Positions 10,577 through 22,672 of a stretch of DNA of 64,000 nt are shown here, one piece after another. The notes under the pieces are model-generated. The model was not told the DNA's origin, did not search any database, and saw only the letters and a list, made by a program, of their open reading frames with translations. The position numbers were made by a program, and so were the translations under genes. Source of the stretch: Liolophura sinensis (lineage: Eukaryota; Mollusca; Polyplacophora; Chitonida; Chitonidae); assembly GCF_032854445.1 (NCBI RefSeq), contig NC_088295.1, positions 65,515,249-65,579,248 on the forward strand. Direction: 5' to 3'. Position 1 is the stretch's first letter; every line of letters starts with the position of its first letter.

Positions 10577-11860
10577 ATGTCGAAAGACTGTGAAATTTTA
10601 AACAGATTTCTTGAGGAGATTCACGAAGAGAAGTGTGTGTTTAAAGTTTCCAAGGAGGTCGTGAATGATTTAAAAGAGGCTGTTGAGGAACTGGTGAGAA
10701 AACTTGTGCATAAAGTTTCCTTCGCAACGGCGTATCCCTTGTTCAGCGGGTCGAAGATACTGTCTCGGGGTAGTTTCTATGAGGGGACAAAGGTAGAGGA
10801 ACCCAACGAGTTTGACTTTCTGGTTGAACTTGACGTGTTATCTCAACCCGGTCGTGTGGAGTTCCGCAGTGAATGTCCCGACTGTCCCGGCTACACTCAT
10901 GTCCTGTTTACTGACCCCGAACTTAAAAGAATGAACGCTGAGTTAGAAAGCTCACCCAAAGATAATTTTTTACGCCCTTACACAATAAGCAGTTACTACC
11001 GACGCTGTCTGCAAGAAGCATACAAAAAACTTTTCACGGGCAGTTGGAACTGGGTGCAAAATGTGAGAATTGACAAGGGGTGCGGCTTTCTACATCAACA
11101 TGAGCACATATCAAGCAACTGGGGCCCCAACACTTTACTGCAGTTAGTATGGACAACAAAAACACTTCCTGACGACGACATTTTGAAATGTATTACACTA
11201 ACTGTGGATATAACACCAGCAATCGTCTACCGTCCGCCAGAGTGCAATCCAGAAGGCGAAGGAGCAGACAAACACTGCCATGTGGTACCGGGTAGAAATG
11301 ATTATTGCAAACATGGTTCATCAATTAAATGTTGTTGCTGGAGAATTTCTCATTCGTCGAAAGAAACAGAAAAGATGAAAAATCTGAGCGACGTGCACAA
11401 GAAGATATATAAAATTTTCAAGGTCGTTTGCAGGAGGCAGTACGGCAGTTTGAGGTCGCTAACATCGTATATGCTTAAGACGGCTGTTCTTCATCACACG
11501 GATAAGTGTGACAGTAAGAACAGTATTGGGGCATGTACCATGGAGATACTAGAGGAACTCCTGACGTTTGCACAACAGGAATATCTTCCAGATTACTTTA
11601 TTCCTGAGAAGAACGTTTGGGCAAAAAATCATGAAAACAAGGTTACCACACCATTTCCCATTTTACAAAAGCTAATTTTGGAATTTAAAAGCATTGCAGG
11701 CTGTGCCGTGGAGGATTATGACTTTGAAGAATTGTTTGGCTATTTTAAAATGTTGATGGAAGAGTTTGCTAGAATTGAAGGTACCCAGTTGTTTGTGCAG
11801 TATGTCACATTACCAGGGTCAGATGGAAACAGTACTCTAAGCGCCACAAGCGACCAATAA
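10577..11860 (+). CDS. cGLR: cGAS-like receptor (cGLR), Mab-21 nucleotidyltransferase, left copy
   Basis: Single-exon 427-residue protein of the cGAS/Mab-21 family, whose active members make cyclic dinucleotides from ATP and GTP on sensing nucleic acid and signal through STING. A nucleotidyltransferase core is visible: G65-S66 in LSRGSFYEG, the metal-binding pair E78-F-D80 in PNEFDFLVELD, and a third acidic residue D211 in TLTVDITPAI. The C-terminal helical half matches the family at WRIS (255-258), LTSYMLKTAV (295-304) and DYFIP (339-343). The zinc thumb of vertebrate cGAS (H-x5-CC-x6-C after WRLS) is absent. Instead a Cys/His cluster (H233 to C254, ending CCC) lies just before the tryptophan. 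The start has a favourable AAG-ATG context and is identical in the right copy. The stop TAA overlaps an AATAAA (11856-11861); another AATAAA lies at 12113. Ligand and product are unknown. Confidence 0.9.
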   Translation: MSKDCEILNRFLEEIHEEKCVFKVSKEVVNDLKEAVEELVRKLVHKVSFATAYPLFSGSKILSRGSFYEGTKVEEPNEFDFLVELDVLSQPGRVEFRSECPDCPGYTHVLFTDPELKRMNAELESSPKDNFLRPYTISSYYRRCLQEAYKKLFTGSWNWVQNVRIDKGCGFLHQHEHISSNWGPNTLLQLVWTTKTLPDDDILKCITLTVDITPAIVYRPPECNPEGEGADKHCHVVPGRNDYCKHGSSIKCCCWRISHSSKETEKMKNLSDVHKKIYKIFKVVCRRQYGSLRSLTSYMLKTAVLHHTDKCDSKNSIGACTMEILEELLTFAQQEYLPDYFIPEKNVWAKNHENKVTTPFPILQKLILEFKSIAGCAVEDYDFEELFGYFKMLMEEFARIEGTQLFVQYVTLPGSDGNSTLSATSDQ

Positions 11861-13029
11861 AAACAAAACTGACCGAAGAGGCTTCATGGGTTTAAATGAC
11901 AGTAGTAAGGAAGCACAACTAATTAACATTTAAAAGAAATATTCTTAGAGAAGCCCTTTAATGTGATTTAGATGAGCACATACATAAATATTTTGTGTTA
12001 GTGGAGAACGAGTTATTCTACGTTCCTCAGGGATAGAAACACTTTGTTTACGGATAGAAATACTTGTTAACCTGCTGAAATGAAAATGGAGTTATGTCCC
12101 TTAATGAAACGAAATAAAACAGTGTTACAGCATTTGTTTGTGTAAAACAATTTAACGCTGGCTCCATTGTGTGCCGCGGGTCATTTATCCTACGTACCCA
12201 CCCGTTTGCAAGCGGGTCACAAGTGTTCAAGTGACATGTACAGGGTGTTCAAGTGACGTGTACCGGGTGCTTAATTGACGTACTCATTTCGCACATTCCA
12301 TTTAAAAATTGGGTAGATAAAAGGGTGGTGGGAATCCTTCCTGCAACAAGGAGGCTCATCACGTACACCCTAAGGATTCCTTCGTCGTCATATGACAGAA
12401 ATTGTTGAGTACGACGTTAAACCCCAAGCACTCACTCACTCACTCACCCAGGCTTGGTCGTATTGTCACTTTGGTCGCTTTCCGATCTCTGTGGCAAAAG
12501 ACGATCTCGACTGGGTGATCATCCAGCTTGAATACGTCAACCACAGGCGGTAACTAACTGAAACACCTCAAGCGAATGACGATAACCCGCCTACATAATA
12601 ACGCTGTTGTTTGCCTTTTGCAACCCTAAGCACGCACTCAATTACTCTAACGTTCTTTGTGCTGTTGAATTTTGTATCGCCTTGGTGAAAACGTGCCATG
12701 AAGTAGGGCAAATACCGCACTGGGTTTTGTTGGCAGATCTTTGAAGTAAAAACACAGGCCACAATTATATTCCTTTCCGTTTCATTGTTTAATGATAACT
12801 GAAACATTTTTAAGTGATCGAACTTTCCACTTGTCAGAATTCAAGTGTAACTCGGAACGAAAGTATGATGCAGTACACTCCATCTTCATCTTCCTGAAGC
12901 CAAAGTTATGACCAGGTGTACAGCTCTGTGAGTGTAACTGGAAATATTTTGGGAGCTATATTTAAATACAGGGCAAGATTACATGATCATGTAGGTCACG
13001 GCCTGCATGCGTTCCTGTGAGAAGAGAGG
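11861..13029. other. Left-arm spacer between intact and truncated cGLR
   Basis: This is the 3' flank of the intact gene followed by the 5' flank of the next cGLR unit, mirrored at about 28440-29630. It contains a candidate polyadenylation signal AATAAA at 12113-12118, the word AACGAGTTATTCT (near 12009) that is tandemly repeated in the right arm at 26.9-27.1 kb, and a dispersed SINE-like element. Short open frames at 12048-12230 and 12568-12807 have mirror copies only because the arms are duplicated. Confidence 0.6.
12310..12450 (-). mobile_element. Dispersed SINE-like repeat, GTGAGTGAGTG family (left arm)
   Basis: The reverse complement begins GTGAGTGAGTGAGTGCTTGG, then GGTTTAACGTCGTACTCAAC and CATATGACGACGAAGGAATC, and ends near CTTTTATCTACCC. 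The same element lies in the right arm (29000-29136) and independently at 35268-35405. It was therefore present before the inversion and is a dispersed family rather than an arm-specific feature. Confidence 0.85.
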
Positions 13030-13572
13030 TTGACCTCATTTACTAAACACAGGTCAGACAGGCTTACGGCTTACTTTCCACGAGGCATCCCTATACTACA
13101 TAGCTGAGACGATGGGAGCAAACGTAGTGGAGCTATTCTGAAGGACGGGTCGGAAGCTATAGACCACGTGATCTCCTTAGTAGCAACCGGCGTGGGTGAA
13201 GAAAATGGTCGTCCCCACGTTATTGCATAGGAAAATGCCTAATTTTGATCTTGTATCCGTTGAATTGATTTCTTGCTCTCCAGATAATCTGAGTATATTT
13301 GCAGAGATTTCGTGGTGTTATTTTGTACAACTAGACGTTACTGATCGCTAGCGAAGTGGCAAAAAGTGACCTTTTCCCCAGTGCTTTAACACTGCGCGGT
13401 CATTTTGTTGTAGACACGAAAGGATCGTCACATGACCTCCAACTTTAGACCCGTCTTACAGAATTGCGCTAAATTCATCCACACCAGTGTCAGATATAAA
13501 GGTATGGGTCGTGTGCTTCATTAACAAAAGGGAGTGTTTGCCGTGCTGAAAACTTTGGCCTACACATGACTG

Positions 13573-13598
13573 TCGTTGTTGTTGCTGTTGTTGTTGCT
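13573..13598. repeat. GTT-type microsatellite in cGLR flank
   Basis: A short GTTGTTGTTGCTGTTG tract lies about 100 bp before the ISRE-like site of the truncated left copy. A related GTTGTTGTTATTG tract sits at the same place before the intact gene (about 10176-10192), so it is a shared part of the cGLR 5' flank. Confidence 0.8.
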
Positions 13599-13685
13599 TA
13601 AGTTTTGTCGCTTCATGGAAATGTCGCGATTCTTGTTCATATACGAGAGCGAGTGAGAGAAGCGGGTTTTCCACGTCCTGATTAC

Positions 13686-13695
13686 TTTCACTTTC
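13686..13695 (-). promoter_or_regulatory. ISRE-like element in truncated left cGLR flank
   Basis: TTTCACTTTC followed by ACAACGG, the same sequence and context as the site before the intact gene at 10286. It is listed because its persistence in a pseudogene flank bears on whether the site is constrained or only inherited. Confidence 0.4.
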
Positions 13696-14047
13696 ACAAC
13701 GGGTGGCAATACTTGTGGTGCATAGATGATTTTCTACAGATTTATTTGTGCGGAGGTTTGTGGTCACGAACATCGTATATGCTTAAGACTGCCGTTCTTC
13801 GTTACAAGAACAAATGTGACAGTAAGAGCAGTCATCACACAAGTTCCCTTCTTACAAAAACTGATTGCAGAGTTTAAAAGTATTGCAGGCTGGGTCGTGG
13901 ACGTTTATGATTATGAAAGCTTGTTTGGCAACTTTAGAACGTTGATGGAATAGTTTCCTAGATTAAAGGCCAAGCTGTTTTTGTAATATGGTATAATACC
14001 ATGCGGGACACAATACTCCAAGCGGTACAAGGGACAGATGAGGCCGA

Positions 14048-14184
14048 TTTATTTATTTATTTATTTGACTGGTGTTTTACGCCGTACTCAAGAATATTTC
14101 ACATATACGGCGGCCAGCATTATGGTGGGAGGGAACCGAGCAAATTTCACGACCATCGGCAGGTTGATGGCAGACCTTCCCACC
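14048..14184 (-). mobile_element. SINE insertion private to left arm
   Basis: The antisense copy starts with an ATTTATTTATTT tail, then GGTGTTTTACGCCGTACTC, AAGAATATTTCAC and the GGCGGCCAGCATTATGGTGG block. It ends near CAGACCTTCCCACC and so lacks the tRNA-like head. The corresponding place in the right arm (near 27250) is uninterrupted, so this copy inserted after the duplication or was lost on the right. Confidence 0.85.
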
Positions 14185-14886
14185 ACACGACAAATAATAA
14201 CTGGCATTATTATGTACACCTCTACACCTCTTGATGTAAAGAAAGCGCCGTTCTCTGCAGGAACTTGTTATTCTTGTTATGTCAAAGTTACATCCCTTAG
14301 GTGATTGAATAAATTATTTTTACTCATTGAAAAGTTTGTAATACATTAATCGTTTACGTTTACTATTACAATTTCTGTGCATTATACCGTTGATGCGCTG
14401 TGTTCATATTAATTAGCATGTGTTACAAAATAAATGAGTCAATGTCAAAGTAAATATTAGGGATGGTATCTTAAAAAGTACCGCATGTCTTGAGCTGAAA
14501 TTTGGCCTACATGTAAAGCAGCATCGCTTGGGCCTAAAGGACCGTGTAATACAAAATTCACGACTCCAACCTCTTGTGTATTAGACTCAATGTTAGGTAA
14601 ATATGTGTCTTTTTAAATTCAATGGGTTATATGACCTGCGAACTGAAGCCGGCTTACCGCATATGGACAAATCAGGACTTATTTTGTGTCACTCGTGGAA
14701 AAGCTCTAAAGTTGTTAACTAATTAAAATCGATAATTTACTCATCATTCGGTAAAATTTGACTTCGTCGCCTTATATCAATACAGCCACAGGTAAACTCG
14801 TTCAAAGGTCAACCTGCCTTTGAGCTATTGGTATTTAACCTGCTTTATTTATCCCTTTTTGGCGACGTGGCTTTAAAACTGTTTGA

Positions 14887-17800
14887 AAGCTTGAATAAAT
14901 TTGTCTGTGACTGAATCATATGTTCCACATGGACACTTTTTGCCAGTTTTACATTTAGTGAACTGGCTTCGGTCCGACTGTGTGAAGTTACAAGTTTCTG
15001 AGCTGGCTTAAAATTGGCTTGACCGCATAGTCGTATGAATGCAAGCATATTCACAACCGGGTTGTATTGTAACTGGTTCAGATTTGACGTGTCTTAACGT
15101 ACGGTTGTATAACTGGGGTTTGAGTGAAATGCTTGACATGTGTTTTCATACATGTAGACTGTATACTGTGGCTGTCCAGTGTGGAAGAAGTGGAATATTC
15201 TGGAGCACTGCGTAAAATACCATAAAATCAAATGAGTTTATAAATAAATAGGTTAGCCTTTTTCGTGAGAATCGCGAATGCATGTTGGAACTTCAAAGCT
15301 AAATCAATTCAAGGCATTAAGGTGTAGTTGCAAAATTTCTAGAGTGGCTTCAAGCCACAATCATTCCTTGAATTCGGCTTTCCTGGCGCATCAAACTCTC
15401 AATGTTAGCGTGATCTTGGTTGATTTCAGAAAATGAGGCGAGGATTGAGATTAGTGGGTAAAATTCTTCAACTCTGACGAGTTGTAGCATCCGTTTTAGT
15501 TCACTGTAGCATGGAAGGCTTTTGAAAGTAGATATCAGTAGCATTCTGAACTTGAGTCGTCTGTGTTATAACCAGTGCTGACAAACATACAAACTGTGAA
15601 GTTCAAGGGAGACCACTCTCACTTACCAATGAGGCAATGATGACATTTTCCAAAACTTTCCAGTTTGTAAATTTCATAAATGTTTTAATGATTAAGATCC
15701 ACGCTGACTATGGATAATGGAGGACAGACCACAGAAGATGTTATCAGATATATTCACATATAGGGAGTGGAAAATGTCCAGGAGGGGAAATATCCAGGAT
15801 GGGAAAATTTCTGGGTGGAACGCGTCCTGGAAGAAATGTCCGGACCCCAGCATGCTAACCTCTTGGCCACGGAGGCCACACATGGATTTGTAATGTTTAG
15901 ATAAAATCTAAACAGGCAAATAAATGATCACATAAGTAAATAAATAAGATAAATCATGCATGACTACATTTAAAATGGATAACATTCTAGAATTGAACAT
16001 ACCAACCATACAATTTATTTGATTAGTATTTCACGCCGTACTCGAGAATATTTTCATACAAGACTTCAATTATGAATAAGGTGAGAGGCATATGGTTATA
16101 AGTTTTTCTTGTCTTTTTCATATACATGTAATGAGGAATATTTCTGTATATGGATATAGCCAACTATGAAATAAGTTGCCAGTGTTTATATTCTCAAGAT
16201 GTAGAATCTTCTAATCCCTCAACAGCTTCCTTTTTCCACATACATGTATGAGAACTCTGCAATTCCTTTAGACGTGAAGAGACCTCCATACCGGTACTTG
16301 GTTGCACTTGGGAACTGTGACAATGGCTTTGCACGGTGCAACAACCCTTTCTTACTGTGGTGAAAAAAAAAACATATGATGAAAATATAAAGCAATTTAC
16401 ACAAAATTAATTATCAGATATATATATTTATGATAGGATATGTTATCATAATTTAAATCCATACAAATAGGCCTACTGTAAATATAGCATTAAAGCTATT
16501 ACAAGATAGGTTATGAAAATTAAATTAAAATACTTCACAGAATTTTTCAAAATAAAAATCATCCAGAAATTACCATTTCCAAGCTTACATGTTAATTCTA
16601 TAAACAATACGATTAATAAACCTAAACGAAGACAACTAAAACATAATAAAAAAACATTGTTATGAGCAACAAATATATTTACTGCAAAGATTCAACTTTA
16701 TATACAAGTTTTACATAAAAAAAAGACACATTTAAGTGAGTAGTACATGAAAAAGAAATTTAGTGGTTTAACACAATTCCAATGAACGATGCACAACGCC
16801 GGTGTTTAACTTTTTAATTTGCATGATTTTTACACATGGAATAAGTTTTATTTTGATCATTTTTTTTTTGGACACATCAGATAGCTCTGAACGACAATAA
16901 ATTGAAATCATTTCGACAAATAGAAATGACTTTTAGGTTTTTACATTTAGAGTTAATATTTTTACCTTTAGCGTTTGTTTTAACATTCAAGATTAAAGAT
17001 CTTAGCATCTGTTGTGTTTTAGTTACTGAATCCGCTTTGGGCTGAAATTTGCCATTTTTCTAAATACATATTGGCTCAGAGTTTGATTCTCCATTTTCTT
17101 ATCATTCCTCTAAGCTAAAAGATGAATAACAAATTCGAGTTATGAATTCATGTACTCCATTTCACTTAAAGGTTATGGCTACTTTCATGTATAAAAGAGA
17201 TTTTTTATGAAGTTTGATAAATATTTTATGAGAAAAGCTTACGTGTTTGCATCAAATGTTTCACTTTAAGGCCTTTATGTGCTTGTGAAAGTCCATTTTT
17301 ACATACCAAATTTTAAAAGAGAGAAATGCAATACCTCCAATTTGACAAATGTATAACTTGTTGCAAACAAAGAGAGTCCTGTTTTCTTAGTTCCCTCAGA
17401 TTATGGGGATTAACTCTCTGTGGGAGGATTAGCTGGCGCACGCACACTTGCCTCTGCCACTTGTTTATTGCCCCATGCTCACATTTGTCTGCAAGCTGTA
17501 TGCCACAAGTAACAAGTACCCTTTTCTCTGTAAAGAAAAACCCAAAAATACTGACGAACACAGTTTTTCCTACCTTTAATCTTTCAGTGAGAAGATATGC
17601 TGAAACTTTCTGTACGTATGAACGCAAACAGTGAATTCCCTTTGAATACCCTAACCATTTAAATCCATGATGCTGTCCTGTTGACCGAAGCTTTGTTTAT
17701 TGTCCTCTTGCATGTGGCAAAGGGGGTGGGGTGGCGTTGGTGTTGATTCTACCCTGCATGCACGTGTGGAACACGCTTTACACCCCTCTCATACTATCAG

Positions 17801-18080
17801 ATGTACGGATTGAATATGTTTTTCTTTTCCCAAGCATGCACAGTGTAGCTAAATATATGCTAATGTAAATAAACGTTGTTTGTGCGTTACACCATGTTTG
17901 TTGTTTATACCATAGGAAACATACTATAATATGGCTATAGAAAAAAAAATGACCGAACTTGAATTCCAAATTATTGTTTTGATGAAAAACAAGCAAATGT
18001 CCTATTTCTATATCATGTACACATAACTTATAAGCCTTCAACTACCGCTTTGGTTGGTAAAGGCATCGATGTATATGGGG
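14887..18080. other. Spacer of the inverted duplication, AT-rich, no gene recognised
   Basis: This is the left part of the 11-kb spacer. It contains a 39-bp island (15607-15645) inverted relative to 25997-26035, a short antisense SINE remnant at about 16012-16062, and long AT-rich stretches. Overlapping open frames of about 100 codons occur on both strands at 17313-17634. I see no domain or splice structure in either. Confidence 0.5.
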
Positions 18081-18085
18081 GAGGG

Positions 18086-18225
18086 GGGCTTCTGTGGCTG
18101 AGTTGCTTAGCGTGCCAGCGCGGTGCAATGACCGAGGAATCTCTTACGCACACGGTCGCTGTGAGTTCATGTCCAGCTCATACTGGCTTTGTCCCCCGCC
18201 GTAAGCGGGAACAGACAGACATATA
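18086..18225 (+). mobile_element. SINE head fragment, sense
   Basis: This is the tRNA-related head of the abundant SINE: a CTGTGGCTGAGTTGCTTAGC A-box-like segment and a GTGAGTTCATGTCCAGCTC B-box-like segment, followed by part of the body. It lacks the AAATAAAT tail. It lies just beyond the 3' side of the minus-strand LINE. Confidence 0.75.
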
Positions 18226-18599
18226 TAATATTATTGGCGTTCCATTCATTGGAATGATTCACGCCTAAGCAATACACAGCATCAATTACAGATCATGGTA
18301 AAACACATAAAAGGTAGGCACAGAAAAAACAGTTCATAACAACAGAAACATGCAGATTGGAGTTCTGATCATATAAAGCAATAATAAAACACACTAATAT
18401 ACACAAGCAGCATTTCATGCAAAAAAGAAATCAAAACAAGATTACAGCTCATGACAAAATGCACAAGTAGGTTAAACCAAAAGCATGTAGTGAGGAATTA
18501 TGGTCCTGTGACAGAGCACCACAAAAATTTAAAACCTATGGCAAATGACAATGTAGTTTCCAACCGCTTGAAACACTTTTTGCACGTTTCTTACTGGCT

Positions 18600-21500
18600 T
18601 AAGAACAGATTCCATACCCGGTCTACGCACCCCAGCACAAATGACATCATGAAAAAGTTTCGTTCTTTAGGTTGTAAACCTGTTGCATTTAAACAAAAAA
18701 TGTTCAACAGTTTCTTCAACAAGACAACTTTGACACAGACTCGAATCACGTACTTTAAACGTGTCGAGATATGAATTTTATGGGATATGGCCTGTTTGTA
18801 ATCTATAAAACATAACTTCAGTTCTACGTGAATGTTAACAAACGGGAATGTTAACAAACGAGAGGAAACTCTGGGGTGGAATGGAAAGAAGAACCTTCCT
18901 TTGACAGCGGTTTTCCAATGACTCTGCCACAGACCAATAAAATGTGACTGCATGTTGCTAATACTGTCTGATGGTGTAAAACTAATATTTCAGGTAACAC
19001 TGGTGCAAGCAAGAGCTTGTTTTGCCAGGAAATCTGCCAATTCATTTCCAGCTATGCCAGCTTGTCTTGGGATCCAACCAAGACTGATATTAACTCCTTT
19101 AAAGTGTAGCCCTGTACACATATGTAAAACCATCTAACACCATGGATGAGGATACACTCCAAATGAAGTTTCTTATGGCTTGTAAAGCACTTTAAGAATC
19201 CGTAAAAATGACAACATTATTCGGAATAAAGTCTAGCACAAAACACAGGGATGTTAAAATAGCCATAAGTTCGGCAGCAAATATTGAAATGAAATCGGAT
19301 AATCGGAAGCTTTTATTATACTTGAGCTGTTGGATACAAAATGCAGCCCCCACTTCGCCACTCTCTGGACATTTGGATGCATCCCTGTTAATATTCAGGC
19401 AGTGTCTGAAATTTTCGCAGACGTAACTCATTGCAAAGGATTTCATGACATTTACAGGATCAGATTTCTTAATTACACTTTGAAGATCCAATGAGATGTT
19501 GGTAGGTGCCAAGTGCCAAGGTGGGAAGTTAGGGACAGAGATTTTTTGAAGGCAACTTGTGTTACAGCCCGAACGTTCAATTAACCTCTGAGGTTAAATG
19601 GCTTATACTTCTCATGAACATTTAAAGTGCTGTCATATTCCCAAGAGATGCCTTCAACACAAGAGAATATTTGAGAGTGCGCATGTATCTCCTAGGATCC
19701 AATGGCTACTTATTACATATCACATGTAAAACATTAAGAGGGGTGGTCTAAAGCGTCCCTGGACAAATCCTGAGAGCAGCACATTGAACAGCATCCAATT
19801 TACATTTAGGAGATAAGCAAGCAGAGTCAAAAGCCTCACAACAAATGTCTAGACGCGATATTATCAGCGTTCTATACAAGATTAGAAGGCAGGGTTTATC
19901 CCCCCCAACCCCCAACCCCGGCCAGGATTTCTCAGATATAGCCCGCATAAGGTTAAGGACCTTCCGACATTTTGTAACAATCATTTCAGTATGTTCCGAC
20001 CATGTAAGTCTCTTGTCAAATACAACGCCGAGATATCTGAATGATGAAGAGACATTAATTGCACTGTTCTCTATAAGAAGTGGTACTGATTTCTTCGGAC
20101 TTAGCTAGAGAGTGAAATCGCCACAGTTTGCTCCATCTGGTAATTTCATTCAAGGCCTGCTCCATTTACATCTCTGCTATGTTTATATTCTTAGCACTGA
20201 ACCCAACAGCTTTATTGTCAGCTTAAAGGGAGCAATTTATGTTTGGGTTGAGGACCCATGGTAAATCGTTGATTTATTGAACAGTGTTGGGGATAAAACA
20301 CTTCCTTGTGGGTACCATTTTCAACAGAAACCGGCAGTGAAAAGTCAGTACCAATGCGAACCTGCATTGTGCAGTGAGAGAGAAAGTCCTTCACCCAACC
20401 AACCATCCTACCTCCAATACCCAATCCCTTCATCTTAATTAACAGGCCACACCTCCACAACGTATCATATGGCTTTTCAATATCGATAAAGGCTACCAGG
20501 TAACATTCTTTACTCGCAAGTGACCTCTTAATGGATGTTTCAAGGAAGACAACATAGTCTGTAGTACTTTACCTTTCCTAAAACCAATCTGAAAGATAGA
20601 ATAGGCTTCGTTCTTATTTAGAAACCATTCGAGTCTTGACTTAATCATTTTTTCCATGATCTCACAGAGCGCTGATGTGAGAGAAATCAGCCTATGTGAT
20701 GAAGCTGCAGATGGATCTTTGCCAGGCTTTGGCACTGGGATGACAAAAGCTGTTTTTCCATGAAACCGGAACTTTTATATTTGCCCATATGGTGATAAAA
20801 AACAAAAGTAACACATATAGACTGATTTCGGGGAGGTGCTTAACCATAGAGTAACTGATCCAATCTTCCCCTGGGGAGGAGTCCTTTGTACCACTTAATG
20901 CCTGCTTAAGTACCATCAGAGAAAAATCTTCATTAATGGGCATATCGTCAAACACGATGTTATCAAAACTTTGTCTCCCTTCCACCTGTTTCTTATGAGT
21001 AATGAACTCCTCGCTATAATTATTAGAGCTGGAGACAAATGAGAAGCTGTCAGCTAGCACATTACACTTATCTACATTCGTAACGTGTAAAACACCATTA
21101 GTCACAATACCTGGCACACACACAGATTTCTTCTTCTCGTTTATGGGCTCTTACCTGCTGCCATACATTCTTAATAGGTGTGTTACGATTTATGTTGGAA
21201 CAGAACCTACGCCAGTGCTCCTTTTGTGCCCTTTTTATAACCCTCCGGGCCTGGGCTTTAGTCCCTTTCAACACAAGGATATCACTATACAACCTTGTAT
21301 GCTGTGCTCTATTTTTAGCTTTTTTCCTTTCCTTGATAGCTTGCAAACATTCCTCTGTCCACCAGGGAACAGGTACTTTTCCTGGAATGTTCCCATAAGT
21401 TTCTGGAACAGCCTCACTAGCTGCTGCATTTAAAGCAGTAATAATGTTGTCTGAAAACTTATTCACATCACTGTCATACAAGTCCTGATTGATGTATAAA

Positions 21501-22000
21501 TCACAAGCTTTGCTATACTTGGCCCAGTCTGATTTACTTAACCTCCACCTTTGCAATGAGCCAATGTTGTCCGAGTGAGGATGATAGCCTAAAGATACTG
21601 ATACTGGATAATGGTCACTTCCACATGGAGACTCATCTACTGACTACGTGCATATAGAGCCTAGTCTTTTGGATGACAATGTGAGGTCTATTGCTGAAAG
21701 TTTCCCTGAATATGCATCTAAACGAGTCCCAGAACCATCATTTAATACCACCACTTCATAATCTTGGACAACCTCATACAAAATTCTACCATTTGTGTCA
21801 ATACCTGCGCTGCCCCACACTGCGTGGTGCGAACTGAAATCACCACAGATAACAGGATTTGGAGCACAGTGACCAAGTAAGATTTTAACATCATTGTAGT
21901 CTAGCTTCTTACACGGGTTATATAAGTTAATAACATTCACCGAACTAACGATGCTTATTACCGTAGACGAACTACAAATTTCGGTCTGAACAGCAGCCTC
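18600..22000 (-). pseudogene. LINE ORF2 (endonuclease, reverse transcriptase, RNase H), broken
   Basis: The frame is fragmented into pieces at 21940-21644, 21556-21098, 21123-20692, 20735-20493, 20460-20218, 19984-19748 and 19512-19192. Recognisable landmarks are ICGDFSSHHAVWGS (endonuclease), PKPGKDPSAASSHRLISL (start of reverse transcriptase), FQIGFRKGK, and INDLPWVLNPN just before a damaged YADD. RNase H follows (FAAELMAILTS, VVIFTDS), then LWQSHWKTAVKGRFF and LCQSCLVEETVEHFLFKC at the C terminus. The N-terminal third of the endonuclease is absent. Confidence 0.82.
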
Positions 22001-22269
22001 AGAATCAGTTTGGGCACTAATACTTTTCTTTGGACAATTGCCTAAAGATACCTCTGTGGGGTGTGATCTACACTGTGAACTACATGGATTTGCATGCTCT
22101 TGACCACTCAGGATATCCCAAATAGATTCGTCAAAAGGAGGATCCCGTGAAAATTCATGGCCTCGCTTTCCTGAGCTCTCACACTTTTGAGTGCCTCAGC
22201 GAAAGACACTTTTTCCGTAACTCTAATAAACTGGGCTTCATTCGCCTCTAAGTTTTGGGCAACCCCGAT

Positions 22270-22672
22270 ATGCTGAGCTGTGGAAATTTCCACAGTTTAC
22301 ACACTTAGGGGCATTTTTGTTAGGACAGTCTTTGTAATCATGCCTTTCGCTGCATCAAGGGCACCTCAGATTACCACAGCATTCGGCAGCTACATGATTA
22401 AAACATTGCCAACTGAAGCATCGAATAACAGGGGGAATATACTGTTTAACCTGGGATAGCTCAAAACCCAAGGACACCTCATCAGGGATATTAACATCAT
22501 CAAAATATAGCAGCATACAGGACGTGGGGATTTCCTCCATGCCTTTCGTCATGCGTTCAACTTTTACACACTTAAAACTTTTCATTGCCCCCAGGACTTC
22601 ACTCTCAGTAACCTCCTCCCCAATACTATACATTACGAAGCTTCTGTTTGAACCCTGCACGCAACATCTCAC
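22270..22672 (-). pseudogene. LINE ORF1 (gag-like, zinc knuckles), broken
   Basis: The start frame covers 22672-22355 and ends in RCFSWQCFNHVAAECCG, a first CCHC knuckle. An in-frame stop follows RCP. The same frame then continues with CSERHDYKDC and CVNCGNFHSSAYRGC, the second and third knuckles. The protein would be the nucleic-acid-binding partner of the retrotransposon. At least one nonsense change inactivates it. Confidence 0.8.

Larger units (their letters stand above)
13030..13986 (+). pseudogene. Truncated cGLR pseudogene unit, left arm
   Basis: A second cGLR unit whose 5' flank (TCAGACAGG word, GTT tract, ISRE-like site) is directly joined, at about 13762, to the 3' part of the coding sequence, starting at the residues equivalent to about 293 (ATCGTATATGCTTAAG). 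Nearly all of the catalytic half is missing. A further internal deletion removes about 150 bp between the AGTAAGAGCAG and TCATCACACAAG words compared with the right-arm partner. An early TAG follows GTTGATGGAA. The remaining open frames (13605-13877 and 13726-13953) are fragments. Since the right arm has the same 5'-flank-to-3'-coding junction, the large deletion predates the inverted duplication. Confidence 0.85.
9909..14886 (+). repeat. Left arm of large inverted duplication
   Basis: Reverse complementing 26116-31532 reproduces this segment throughout: the upstream flank, the intact cGLR, its 3' flank, a SINE-like element, and the truncated cGLR with its flanks. Homology starts at GTTTTACTCAACACAGG (9909) and stops at GCTTTAAAACTGTTTGA (14886). 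The left arm is about 440 bp shorter. It carries a private SINE (about 14048-14184) and lacks a block of about 430 bp present on the right. A short island at 15607-15645 matches 25997-26035 inverted, so the original arms were probably longer on the inner side. Confidence 0.93.

Noticed and set aside
11270-11400. Vertebrate-type cGAS zinc thumb in the cGLR
   Set aside because: The H-x5-CC-x6-C pattern is not present after WRIS. The Cys/His cluster lies before it.
12048-12230. 60-codon frame conserved in both arms
   Set aside because: Conservation only reflects the recent duplication of the arms. No start context or domain supports a gene.
17313-17634. About 100-codon frames on both strands
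   Set aside because: They overlap each other with no motif, homology or splice evidence I can see.
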